Below, piece by piece: positions 22,460-33,530 of a stretch of 64,000 nt of DNA. Position numbers and translations under genes: made by a program. Source of the stretch: Gnetum montanum. Taxonomy: Eukaryota; Streptophyta; Gnetopsida; Gnetales; Gnetaceae. The stretch is from assembly GCA_015680685.1 (NCBI GenBank), contig MNCI01015802.1:709999-773998 (forward strand), given 5' to 3'. Every line of letters begins with the position of its first letter. Positions within the stretch are counted from its first letter, which is position 1. A model generated the notes under the pieces. It worked only from the letters and a program-made list of their open reading frames with translations, was not told where the DNA came from and did no database searches.

Positions 22460-24413
22460 GAATGAAAACTCATCCTTGAGTTCTTTACAAAATACTAGGG
22501 AGGTATGGGATTATTGACTGAATGGAACTAATGATGAATGGGATGACATGTGAACAGATCATCATTATAAGACAAAACAAAATTGGTGTTCACAACAACA
22601 AGAGTGAACACTTTATACATTTGACATCAGGACTTATTTGGTAGCTGAGGGAGAAAAAAGAAGAGAAAAGAAGTCTGCTACTGCCAATGCCAAGATTGCG
22701 CCTTTCGTTATCCATCCATAAGCGTGCCATTAATCTTGTTCCTTGCATAGGTACTTCAACACCAATCCATTCCAAGTGTTCCTTCTAGATCCAATCCGTT
22801 GTTGTATGATTGCCATCTACACACACAACACAATCGTATATTAGCAAGGGTAAATGAATTTCAATGCAATTGATACCTTACTTGGCTAAGTTATGGTATG
22901 GCTGATACGAGTCTGAAGATATAATAGTGGTGACTATTGAAGGTGTTGGGGTTAGGAGAAAATCGAAAAAATTGGACTAGGACCCCCATGACTAAGAGTG
23001 AACCTCCGGTAGCGATAGAATGGAGAAGGAAAAAGAACAAGAAAGATGGAGAAAAAGACACAAATATAACGTCGATGAAGTGAATGTCAAGATGGAAATG
23101 AACAAAATAGAGTGGATTGCAAAAATGTTAAGGGAAAGAATTTAATGGATGCACCATGTAGGAATGCCAGTGGGTCCTCCCCAAAGCAGGCTCATGCCCA
23201 TAATGCCTTGACAAACCCACATTCAAAGAGTCCGTAGGCTCTAGGAATATGGTGTGGAACAAGAATTAAAGTCTTAACCACAAGAATTTACTAAAAAGAA
23301 AACAATGCATCCACCAAAATATACACTAATGATACAACCGGCAATGAGGTGAACAATGGAGAGAGAATGATGGAAGGAAGATAATGGAATGGAATTTTAA
23401 GAACAAGGTGGTGTACAGCCCCTTGTGTGTTTCATGATTAATGTGACTTAGTAGATCCCATTCCAAGTCTGGCCTCCAACACACCACATCTAGTGACTTC
23501 GCATTAATGCATTCAGCCAATCCATCCTCTTGAAGTAACAAGAATGCATCTCCAAAGAGCCACCACCATTCCAATGAAATGAAGAAGGAGAGAATGGGAA
23601 GCTAGAAGGGCCTTAGTTAGAGGGAACATTGTTTTTTTAGTTCCATAACCAGTGCTTGTAGCCCAAGGGATTATTTTGTCTAAGGGATGTGCTTTGAATT
23701 TTCACTTCTCTTTTTTTTCTCTCTCTCTTTTTTTTTGTTTTATGTGTTTATGCGTGAGAACCACACCATGCAAATACTTCTTATTTTTATTGACTCAGCT
23801 TCCCGATAATTAGGTAACGTCGAAACGGTAAGAAAACTCAAGAAGAATACATCCAAGCACCCAAGAGAATGGCCAACACAAATGCATCAAGTTCCCTTGA
23901 ATTCACACCCTTTTCAATCCTTGAGTCCTTCCTTAGTTTGAGAAATGCCCAGTCACCAATTCATTAGAGTTCTTATTTAAAAAGGGATTGTACATTTCCA
24001 AGCCAAGAGAGACCATAGAAATTTGTGAATGAATGGATGAAGTGGACTCATTGACTGTCATATCTAAAGAAACATACCTTAGTATCAACATCTTAACTTA
24101 AAGGTAAAAACCAAACATTAGCAATCAATGGGAAAAATAGTTCATACCATCATGAAGAACACTTGTTGGGTGACAAACATACAAGATGGATAACACACAC
24201 ACAAACACACACAATAAAAAAGTATAACGATGTTGTAAAACAAAAACATGAAAAGTTAAAGAAATTTGTAAAACAAAAATGTGTAAAAAAAAAAATGTGT
24301 AAAACAAAAACGTGTAAAACAAAAATGTGTAAAATAAAAACATGTAAAACAAAAATGTGTAAAACAAAAAAATTAAAAGAAGTGAGGGCCTCCAATGATC
24401 AACATAGGTGGCC
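22460..24413 (-). other. R2 spacer without ORF2
   Basis: About 1.95 kb of non-coding sequence collinear by eye with the R3 spacer (43388-45299). It lacks ORF2 and the internal palindrome/TATA promoter. The first about 60 bp match the 3' end of NA1 just before its PPT, so the ORF2 block is absent between two otherwise shared flanks. Confidence 0.65.
24238..24372 (-). repeat. R2 post-pol minisatellite
   Basis: About seven imperfect copies of a 15-17 bp unit (gtaaaacaaaaatgt; TTTTGTTTTACAC in element sense). Related repeats occur at the same element position in R3 (45180-45260) and F2 (63235-63310). Open frames through it, in several phases, are low-complexity artefacts. Confidence 0.75.
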
Positions 24414-24428
24414 ATCTCCCCCATGACT
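24414..24428 (-). other. R2 PPT-like tract 1
   Basis: Complement AGTCATGGGGGAGAT at the former end of pol, retained although pol is deleted. Confidence 0.55.
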
Positions 24429-24618
24429 AAATGGAAAGGGAGAGATCCAAAATAATGAATGCCTATTTTAATTTTTCAAAAGTGTCCAACTTCTCCTGAC
24501 TGATGTTCTCATGAGATTAAGTTGACTTTGGAACCTGAGTCAAGAAGAGCCTTATGAGGTTCGTTCCCAGTGACTTGTAGATAGATTAAGGGACTTCCAG
24601 GATCAAAGAGTTTCCTAG
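24429..24618 (-). pseudogene. R2 pol remnant: protease fragment with deletion scars
   Basis: The minus strand reads a protease start (EPHKALLDSGSKVNLIS, about 24505-24565) with the intact DSG active site. It is joined to about 40 bp of protease-RT linker (homologous to R3 48219-48262), then to the post-pol spacer. Two deletions are therefore implied: most of protease (about 570 bp in R3 terms) and RT through integrase (about 2.9 kb). The upstream part of protease continues at 33531 after T1. Confidence 0.65.
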
Positions 24619-26212
24619 TGAAACACCACAAAAATTTCAGCAACACTTCCAGACAACTTCAGAGCCTCTGAAATGACTTCAACCAGCCCACCATGGAGTA
24701 AGCAAGGTCCCCCTGGGGCCCAAAGATCACGGTGGCAAGTGTCGGTATCAAGAATCATCAGTTTCAAGGTCAAAAAGTGCAATTTTGGCTAAGTACACTG
24801 TGCAGACGTTGCACAGCGTAAGGATCAGCGTCACCAACTTTTGGAGCCCCAAAATTGAGTTAAAATAGGCTAAATTCAAGAACAAGGACGTCCCATTACC
24901 TTCACCAAGGTCCCTACAAGCTCTTAGACTCTAGAAAATCAAGATTTGGGCCTCAAATGTGCCATTTTCACTTGGTGAGGTTGGGGTTATTTTTTCAGAC
25001 GTTGCACAGCATAAGGATCAGCGTCACCAACTTTTAGAGCCCCAAAAATGAGCCAAAATGAATTGATTTCAAGGGTGCAAGTCATCCTCAAGGTCCACTA
25101 TTGATAACTATGGGTCCCAACCTTTAGAAATTCCAAATTTCAGCTCAAAATTGCAAGTTTTGGAGGTTACACTGCAGGTCACGCTGGATGCTAGACAAGA
25201 GAGGCGGAATTAATCCTCCTTGATTTTCTTTATAAATTTTTATCATTTGAGGGCTTGTCTAAATTATTTGTATTTTCATGGGCTTGAATGACCCACATGT
25301 TGTGAGATACATTGAACCTAGTCAAAGAAGGCAAATATCCAGCACACTTCCAACTCGTGCACAACTATCCAACACAGATACATTGAACCTGGTTAAAGAA
25401 TGCAAATATCTAGCACACATCCAACTCATGCACAACTATCCAACATAGATACATTGAACCTGGTCAAAGAATGCAAATATCCAGCACACATCCAACTCGT
25501 GCACAACTATCCAACACAAATACATTAAACCTTGTACTTTGTTTATGCTTTATTCATAATTTAGTACTAGCTTACGCTCAAGGAAGTCCTTGGTTGATAG
25601 GGAGGCAAGAGAAGAAAGGAGAAGAAGAAGAAGAAGATTGGAGGAGGCAAATATTGGAGAGATTGGAAATTCTAAAGGAGGATAGAACTTGCAATCCTTG
25701 GGCACTCGGCAAACCTGATTGTTGGCTTCCAACTATTTCTCACGTTCATCCCATTTCATCGTCATATCGTCGCATCATATCATTCCGAGGCTAGGCGTTT
25801 GACTTTCCATCCATACGTGTGCAACCACGCTTTGACCGGTGCATATTCTTGTTTAAAACAATACAATACAGTTTTATTATTACCTCTCATTTACATTGTT
25901 TAGTTCTGTTTATGCTTTTTTTTACAAATATAACTTTGTTTATGCTTTATTCATAATTTAGTATGCTTTATTTATATTTCGTATTGTTGTTTACATTCCA
26001 TTTACATCCTGTTTACAATAACCCCAACGCTAGCCGTAGCTTACGCTCAAGGAAGTCCTTGGTTGATTTACGTGCAAACCATCCAGGGCACTCTACCTTC
26101 GTTTACTTTTCCAGCTTGCCCTCGGGTGAAGGCAGGGTCATCTGTGCATGCCCGACGATCTCTCGGTGTCTGTTTTTCTTCCAGCCTTACACCAATGATT
26201 TAGGTCAGTACA
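24619..26212 (+). repeat. T1 5' LTR
   Basis: It contains a duplicated block of about 190 bp (cagacgttgcacagc at 24803 and again at 24996), then three tandem 71-bp units (about 25306-25518). After that, where the 3' LTR has the TATA box (32887-32894), this LTR has a copy of a downstream LTR segment (about 25533-25600, matching about 25931-26070). It therefore lacks the TATA box. Confidence 0.85.
25306..25518 (+). repeat. 71-bp tandem repeat in T1 LTR, three copies
   Basis: Units begin gatacattgaacct at about 25306, 25377 and 25448, with a partial fourth at 25519. The 3' LTR has only two full copies (about 32696 and 32767) plus a partial one. Confidence 0.8.
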
Positions 26213-26217
26213 ATTTT

Positions 26218-26236
26218 TGGCGCTAGAAGGAGGGCC
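26218..26236 (+). other. T1 primer-binding site
   Basis: TGGCGCTAGAAGGAGGGCC lies six bases after the LTR and starts with the TGG expected against a tRNA CCA end. This string is typical of Tat/Grande-type plant elements. Confidence 0.75.
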
Positions 26237-26585
26237 TGAACCATTTCTATCTACATTTTTTATTAGCACTTAGTCAAACTCTGGATGTTCTAGAGAGCAT
26301 AACAAGTTCTCAGAGCATAGCAAGCTCCAACGTAGTGAGTGTAGCGCTAGAGTTGGGCATTTTTAGCAATTTTCACACTTAGCATTTTTTTTCTCTGCAT
26401 TTTCATACTTAGCAGTTTTTTTTCTTTCATTTTTACACTTATCCATTTTCCTGCTACCAGCAGATTTAGTCATTTTATTTTATTTTATTTTTAATTTTTT
26501 TAGTTTTTATTTTTTCTTTTTTTTTCTTTTTTTTGTTTTCAAAGTTAGCCATTTTCTACAAATAGCAACTTTCACAACCCAATTT
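26237..26585 (+). other. T1 leader, T-rich
   Basis: Non-coding leader between PBS and gag, with several repeats of cttagcatttt/cttagcagttt and long T-runs (26380-26545). Confidence 0.6.
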
Positions 26586-29250
26586 ATGAATATAAATCTA
26601 GATCAACCTTCTATATCAATGCCTAACACGTTTGATACCACAATTCAACCAAAGCGAGCCACACTAAGCCCTGAACAATATAACTTCATTTGTGTAAAAA
26701 TCCAAGCCAACTTGCCTATCGATCATGTGGAAAGGGAAGCGAAACGAGACTATGAACTTGTCCACAAAGGAGTTCATGAGTTCATCCCTTCAGCATTTGA
26801 TATAATCCTGTTGTCTGAACACCATCATAAACTCATATCCCAACTTCTTATGGCTAGAAGTCAAGCCTTACAACTACTTCCAATAGAGCCTCAAGATGAG
26901 GAAGATGATTTTGCAACCCAATCCAAACGTGGAGATTCCTACCATACCATTAGTCCCCATGCCTACACAAACCCATTCTTCCACCCTTTCCTGGAAGAAA
27001 CTGTGCTTCCTTCATCATCTGCAAACACTCGAGCACCAGTTTCCCAACAAGAGGTACCTACTTCCATTCCTATCTTCTCTGTACCCAATACTATTCACTC
27101 TGATGCATCCACTTCCATAATTCCTCCACAAGTACAGTCCCAACAACTCCCTCCCCAAACCAACGTAGAGTCAATCTTTCAACCTCAAGTAATTGGAATG
27201 TCATTGGTCATACCAACTTCCACATCCATCCATTACATACCTCAGGTGCAAATCCACGGAGCACCATTGATTACTCCAACCCAACACATTCAGGGTGTTA
27301 CCTCACAACCTGTAGCTGGGAAGTGGGTTCCACCGGTAGTCTCAGTCCCGAATACCATCCCACCATAACAAATGTTAGCCCAACAACCTTTCTTTCCCTA
27401 AACAATGCAACAATTAAATTATTATCATCCACAATCCACTAGTTTGCCTACCGCCCAAGAATGGGCAGACACACACAAAATGATGCACTCATTGGCAAAG
27501 GAATTAAAACACCTTAAAAATTTGAACAATGAGGAAGTTAAGGTATTATATTTCTATCGAGATGACCCAATTGACCCCTCAGTTCCACCCTTAACCTTGC
27601 CAAAGGAAGTCTCGTTACCTCAGTTGACCAAGTACAATGGAGAGGGAGACCCAAATGCCCACCTAGTGACATTCTAAACCGAAAGTCTTTTTCTTCAAGC
27701 GTGGCCCCATGTAATTTTGCATGTGTTTGCTATGCCTTTAATAGGAAAAGCCTTAGACTAGTACTGAGCCTTACCTCGTACCTCTATATCTTCTCTAGAG
27801 TATTTGTTGCACAAGTTTGTCACTCGTTTCAAATATAATCTAAAACTTGAAGCCACGTTAGATAGCCTGATTCAAATTAAACAAGCGCCTTTAGAGCCAA
27901 CACAGAAATTTATCCAAAGATGGAGTGCAGCCCTGAATGAACTTCACAAGCCTATCCCTAAAGCGTATCTACTTACCATCCTTAAGGCAACTACAAATGA
28001 CTTCATTAAATCAAAGCTCTATTATCTAATACCCTGTACTTTGAGTCAGGCATTTGTACAAATTAAAAACATAGAAGAGGCGGCACAATTAAGCAATGAC
28101 CCAGCTTATGTGGCCAACAAAAACCAACATACTTGCAAGAAAAGCACAACCGAGGCAATAGTAGCCACAATCACAAAAGCAACCAACTAGGGCCCAATAG
28201 GTAAGCAACCTAAAGCCCCAGCTAACAAAGCTGCCAACTTTGGTGCCAACTCACCTACATCAGCAAGGGCCACCCCAAGGCCCAACATTCAGTGCAAGGA
28301 TCACTCAAAGTATACACCACTACCGATGCAACCCTTTCAACTATTGGAGCAACTCTTGAAAGCGGGAAAATCCAACACAAACACATGTCAGAGATTACCT
28401 ATCAAAAACATGACAAGTACTGCGAGCTACTAAGGAACCCCACCTTAGTAGTACCAAATGAGCCTCCAATCCCACAACATTTTAAATTAGACCAATACTG
28501 TCATTACCATCAAATGACTGGTCACAGTACAGACAACTGTCATGCCTTGCAAGATGACCTACAGGGAATGATAAAACAAGGCCAACTAGTGATTGACATA
28601 GCAAGTCAATCCAACATAGATGATGCCTCCTATGTCATAAACTCAATTAGCATAGGCAGCAAGCCCAAACCTATGCAAAAACCTTTTGTGATCCATGTGC
28701 CTCCTAGCAAGGCAAGGATTCCCCCAGCCTCCACAAATAAGAGGCCTCCCTTTGTTATCAAGGTGCCACCCCAAGCACCCACAATACCCTTTGTGGTCAA
28801 GGCTCCACAATGTTCATCCACTAAGACGTTAAACTAACATGACTCATCCGCTAAGATGTTAAAATGGCATGATGCAGCAACAAAAATCATTAAGCAACCT
28901 TTCTTCATAAGAGTGCCACAACGTGATGGCCCCTCACCTACCCGAAGCCCAACAGTGGGGAACATCTCGATCCCTCCTCCTTCAAGGGTTGACCCCACTA
29001 GCAACCTGGGTAGGCCCACCAAATGGGAACGCAAGAGGACAAACGAGCACCTCGCAACTCCCATAGCCGAAGCAAAGGCCACAACTAGCAAACAACAACT
29101 GAACACTTGGGCCCCTACCCCCAAGAAAACTAAGCCTAAATCCCCCTCCTAAGAGGTCTGTCTCTCAAGCTTCACGGAGGAATTTAAAGCCAACACAATG
29201 ACCAACAACACAAACTTCGTAGCTGCACTAGCCCAAGTAAAACAAGTGCT
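26586..29250 (+). pseudogene. gag: T1 gag
   Basis: Starting at 26586 (MNINLDQPS), the product has a Pro/Gln/Ser-rich N-terminal half to about 27360. A capsid-like Retrotrans_gag domain follows (27590-28120: LPQLTKYNGEGDPNAHLVTF, FKYNLKLEATLDSLIQIKQ, PTQKFIQRWSAALN). Then comes a Tat-type zinc knuckle, YCHYHQMTGHSTDNCHAL (about 28497-28550), and another Pro/Lys-rich region. In-frame stops include TAA at 27366-27368, 27399-27401 and 28835-28837. One frameshift lies between about 28190 and 28290. Otherwise the frame is consistent to the end of protease. Confidence 0.8.
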
Positions 29251-30139
29251 AAAATAGAAGAAAAAAACAATGAGTTTGTATGACCTGGTCATGACTTCAG
29301 CCACTCACCACGAAGCCTTGGCTCAAACGTAAGCATCCATTCCTGTTACAGAGGACATCCCCGCAAACGAAGAATCCATCCGTGCAATGATTTCGCAACA
29401 GAAACCACAAGGATTGGGTTCAAATACCTTAGCCTTCCACGATGATACAATTAAAGTCAATCCCAAACGAGGGGAAGTCACAATAGCTTCACTATCCATT
29501 AGCATTCATGTTGGTCAGTGCACCATCCGCAGAGTGCATGTTGACGATGGTGCAACAACGAACGTAGTCCTGTACTCCGTGATCGACAACCTAGGCTTGG
29601 CAGATGAAATTAGGCCAACCAAAACCACATGTCTAAAATCCTTTAATGGATCACATGTCACAGTCAAGGGTACAATCAACTTAGCCTTTGTAGCAGAAGA
29701 GCAATTCCCCACTAGTGCAGATTTCACTGTCATAGAGGAGATGCCAGGTTTCAACATGATTCTAGGTAGGCCTTAGCTAGCTCAACTAAGGGCCATCTCC
29801 TCTTCCATCCACCAAGAAATCCACCTTCCATATGAAGGTGGTCAAGTTATCATCCATGGTGATAACATTTCCTCTTCGACTATCCATGACATAGACATGG
29901 TGCAAGTTTTGGAAGAAGAGTTTCTTAATGGTACATCAACGACAACCAATGCAATGCTTAAGGCTAACACACCCGAACAAGTGGTTGAAGCTGACAACCC
30001 CCCAGAGGATCCTAAACCTTGCATGCTTCCTAATCCATGCCTAGTTAGGAAGCATCTACATGACCAAGACTCTCCCTTAGCTAAAAATGTTCTTGATGCT
30101 TGCCTACCTTCTGCCTACCCCTCTGACATGCATTTTTGA
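29251..30139 (+). pseudogene. T1 aspartic protease and C-terminal tail
   Basis: Same frame as the second half of gag. The retropepsin core reads RRVHVDDGATTNVVLYSV (about 29528-29580), with D-D-G-A at the active site, then MPGFNMILGRP (about 29740-29775). The expected Trp after GRP is TAG, a one-base G-to-A change. After about 120 further codons the frame ends at 30139. No RT follows within the element: the next 1.9 kb is non-coding up to the PPT. Confidence 0.75.
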
Positions 30140-32006
30140 CTTTTGTTTACATTGCACTAGCCTGCGCATTTACATTTTTCCCGCTCACTTAGATCACACA
30201 TTTTACTTTGTTTACACATTCATCAACTTAGTTTACACATTGCATTTTAAAAACATCAAAAAAAAACATAAAAACATAAAACTACAAAAACACATGGCCC
30301 GAAAAGTCCTTAAACTAGCATACGGTCCAAAACGGCCTAAAACTATCACTTTTTGCATTGTTTTTCTTTCATTCATACATTCCAACTCTATGTACAATAG
30401 GTGTCGCTTGATGTTGTTTTCTTCCTAGTTGATTTTTGCAGGATCTCGCAGGCACGTAGCATAACCATGCATGCAACATCACACTTTACACAATCAAGGT
30501 AAGCATCAGTCCACTGACTATAAACTGGCATAGAACATTCCTGGCATCATGACTTAAAACTAATACCACAGAATAATTCTGGCATCATGACTTAAAACTG
30601 ATACCACAGAGTTCTGTCCAGTATGACACTAAACTACTACATCTGTCTGCCATAACATGAAACTAGCATCCAACGTCCACTAAGACTATAAACTAGTTTG
30701 CCTCTTCACAGTCTGCCATGACTATAAACTAGCAATGCACTATCCGCTATGACACTAAACTAGCACCGTCCAAGGGGTTATGACGTGAAACTAATCCATG
30801 ATAGTCCGCTAACACTATAAACTGGTGACATCATCGACGACCAGGGAAAACTTGAAAAGATCTGTTGTTGCAGTTGGCTATTCCTGTTCCACAAAGACTT
30901 GTTGCATGATTCATCCCATGGGGCCTAATGAAACTGATGTTGTTCATGATTTTGTTTGCTTTGAAAGCTGCACGTGGTGACTCCATCTCCTTGTTTAAAG
31001 TTTTTAGCTAACTATTTCATTTTTGGTTTTCTTGTCTTCTTGGAGTTGTGTTTACAGGATGACACTTCTGAGGCATTTGTACATAGATGCACTTCATCAT
31101 GATGACAACATATCACATTTTTCCTGACGCACGCAACTGGTTTAATCAATCCATTCATAAGTACATTCCTGACTTCTGATACATCCCCTATTTCCCCATC
31201 ATGCTCCCCATATCCTATTCGCTTACATCCCCCTTGATACATTCCACTCATCTCAAAACTCTTGATACATTGTTGCACACTGTAACTCCCTAAGCAGTAG
31301 CAATGAAAAACACAGTACACAATGCATGACACAAAATGCAAGTGCTCAAACACGAGAAAAGCACAAAAAGTAAGCTCTTTCAAAAAGACCGAGAAGAGAA
31401 AAATAAAAGAAGAAGAAAGACAAAAAGGAAAAAGAACAAAAAAAAGGTCAAAGAGAAAAATGCACAGAAAAGGTCTTCATGATCCCGTTAACATCATAAA
31501 CAAAAGACTATTGGCCATTCTCATACAAGTCCCAGGCAAGAAGGCAATTGTCTTGAAAAATAGTTACACTTGTGTCTCAAAGAGACCATGTTGCACATCA
31601 CCGCGTGGCTTTGGCTGTTTACAATAGGCCCCGCAAGTACTCTATAAGAGTCCCATTTCTTCAAAGAATGCACCTCCTATGTCTTGGTTCCGAGTCTACT
31701 GAAAACCTGGGTGTTGACAAGGACCAATGACATGACTTGTGCACAAGAGAGCATTCCTCTCCCACAAATTCCAACAGCAATCATCACCCTTGACCAACTC
31801 CTGGCTTCCTCTAGTTACAACCAATCCGTTTGCATCTTGAACTACATTCCCCCAATCCCAATCCTATGTACTTTTGAAAATGGTGCGATAATATCCGACC
31901 AAGGGCTTATGGTTAATGTTTGATGCTTTATTGTTCATGGTGTTTTGCACTTCTTTTTCGATGCCTCTCGGGTGGATTCCTCTAGGCGTCAACAAAGAGG
32001 GGCCAA
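30140..32006 (+). other. T1 3' non-coding region with PPT
   Basis: No gene supported. It includes the minisatellite at 30505-30830, a purine-rich A/G stretch (31370-31460) whose Lys-rich open frame is compositional, and the PPT acaaagaggggccaa (31992-32006), which abuts the 3' LTR. Confidence 0.65.
30505..30830 (+). repeat. T1 3'-region minisatellite
   Basis: About ten degenerate copies, spaced 30-37 bp, of a core like ATGACACTAAACTAGCA (for example near 30514, 30548, 30623, 30683, 30717, 30750, 30779 and 30810). Tandem repeats in the 3' untranslated region are known from Tat/Ogre-type elements. Confidence 0.7.
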
Positions 32007-33530
32007 TGAAACACCACAAAAATTTTAGCAACACTTCCAAATAACTTCAGAGCCTCTAAAATGACTTCAAGCAGCCCACCATGGAGTAAGCAAGGTTCCC
32101 CTGGGGCCTAGAGATCATGATGGCAAGTGTCAGTATCAAGAATCATCAGTTTCAAGGTCAAAAAGTGCAATTTTCGCTAAGTACACTGTGCAAACGTTGC
32201 ACAGCGTAAGGATCAGCGTCACCAACTTTTGGAGCCTAGAAATTGAGTCAAAATAGGCTGAAATCAAGCACAAGGACATCCCATGACCTTCACCAAGGTC
32301 CCTGGTAGCTCCCAGACTCTAGAAAATCAAGATTTGGGCCTCAAATGTGTCATTTTGACTTGGTGACGCTGGGGATATTTTTTCAGACGTTGCACAGCGT
32401 AAGGATCAGCGTCACCAACTTTTAGAGCCCCAAAAATGAGCCAAAATGACTTGATTTTAAGGGTGCAAGTCATCCTTAGGGTCCACTATTGATAACTATG
32501 GGTCCCAGCCTTTAGAAATTCTAGATTTCAACTCAAAATTGCAAGTTTTGGAGGTCACACTGTAGGTCATGTTGGATGCTAGACAAGAGAGGCGGAATTA
32601 ATCCTCCTTGGTTTTCTTTATAAATTTTTATCATTTGAGGGCTTGTCTAAATTATTTGTATTTTCATGGGCTTGAATGACCCACACGTTGTGAGATACAT
32701 TGAACCTAGTCAAAGAAGGCAAATATCCAGCACACATCCAACTCATGCACAACTATCCAACACAGATACATTGAACCTAGTCAAAGAATGCAAATATCCA
32801 GCATACATCCAACTCGTGCATAACTATCCAACACAAATACATTGAACCTGGTCAAAGAATGAAACTGCCCAAGCCTAGCCCAACCCTATAAATACCCTAT
32901 CAATTCACATAAACAAGGGAGGCAAGAGAAGCAAGGAGAAGAAGAAGAAGAAGACTAGAGGAGGCAAAGATTGGAGAGATTGTTAATTCTGAAGGAGGAC
33001 AGAACTTGCAATCCTTGGGCGCTCGGCAAACCTGATTGTTGGCTTCCAAGTATTTCTCACATTCATCCCATTTCATCGTCATATTGTCGCATCATATCAT
33101 TCCAGGGCTAGGCGTTTGACTTGCCATCCATAAGTATGCAACTACGCTTTGACCGATGCATATTCTTGTTTAAAACAATACAATATAGTTTTATTATTGC
33201 CTCCCATTTACATTGTTTAGTTCTATTTATGCTTTTTTTTTACAAATATAACTTTGTTTATGCTTTATTCATAATTTAGTACGCTTTATTTACATTTTGT
33301 ATCATTGTTTACATTCCGTTTAGTGTATATTTACGATAATCCCGGCACTAGCTGTAGCTTATGCTCAGGGAAGTCCTTGGTTGATTTGCGTGTAAACCAT
33401 CCAAGGCACTCTGCCTTCATTTACTTTTCCAGCTAGCCCTCGGACGAAGGCAGGGTCAGTTGTGTATGCCCGATGATCTCTCAGTGTCTATTTCCCTTCC
33501 AGCCTTACACCGACGATTTAGGTCAGTACA
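32007..33530 (+). repeat. T1 3' LTR with intact TATA box
   Basis: Same order as the 5' LTR, but with two full 71-bp units and a normal core promoter: aaccctataaataccc, with TATAAATA at 32887-32894. It ends GGTCAGTACA. Confidence 0.85.

Larger units (their letters stand above)
24619..33530 (+). mobile_element. T1: Tat-like gag-protease element without RT or integrase
   Basis: Bounded by LTRs of about 1.5-1.6 kb (24619-26212 and 32007-33530) starting TGAAACACC and ending GGTCAGTACA. It has a PBS of the type seen in Tat/Grande elements, a gag-protease frame (26586-30139), a 3' region with a minisatellite, and a PPT. Flanks CCTAG (24614-24618) and CTTGG (33531-33535) look like a target duplication changed by two transitions. 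RT, RNase H and integrase are missing, so it depended on a partner element. Confidence 0.85.

Noticed and set aside
24163-24426. Lys/Thr/Cys-rich open frame and its Phe/Leu-rich opposite-strand frames
   Set aside because: They run through the gtaaaacaaaaatgt minisatellite in several phases, so they are products of repeat composition.
31322-31627. Lys/Arg-rich small protein candidate
   Set aside because: Open because of a purine-rich stretch in T1's 3' region; no conserved start or homologue in the window.
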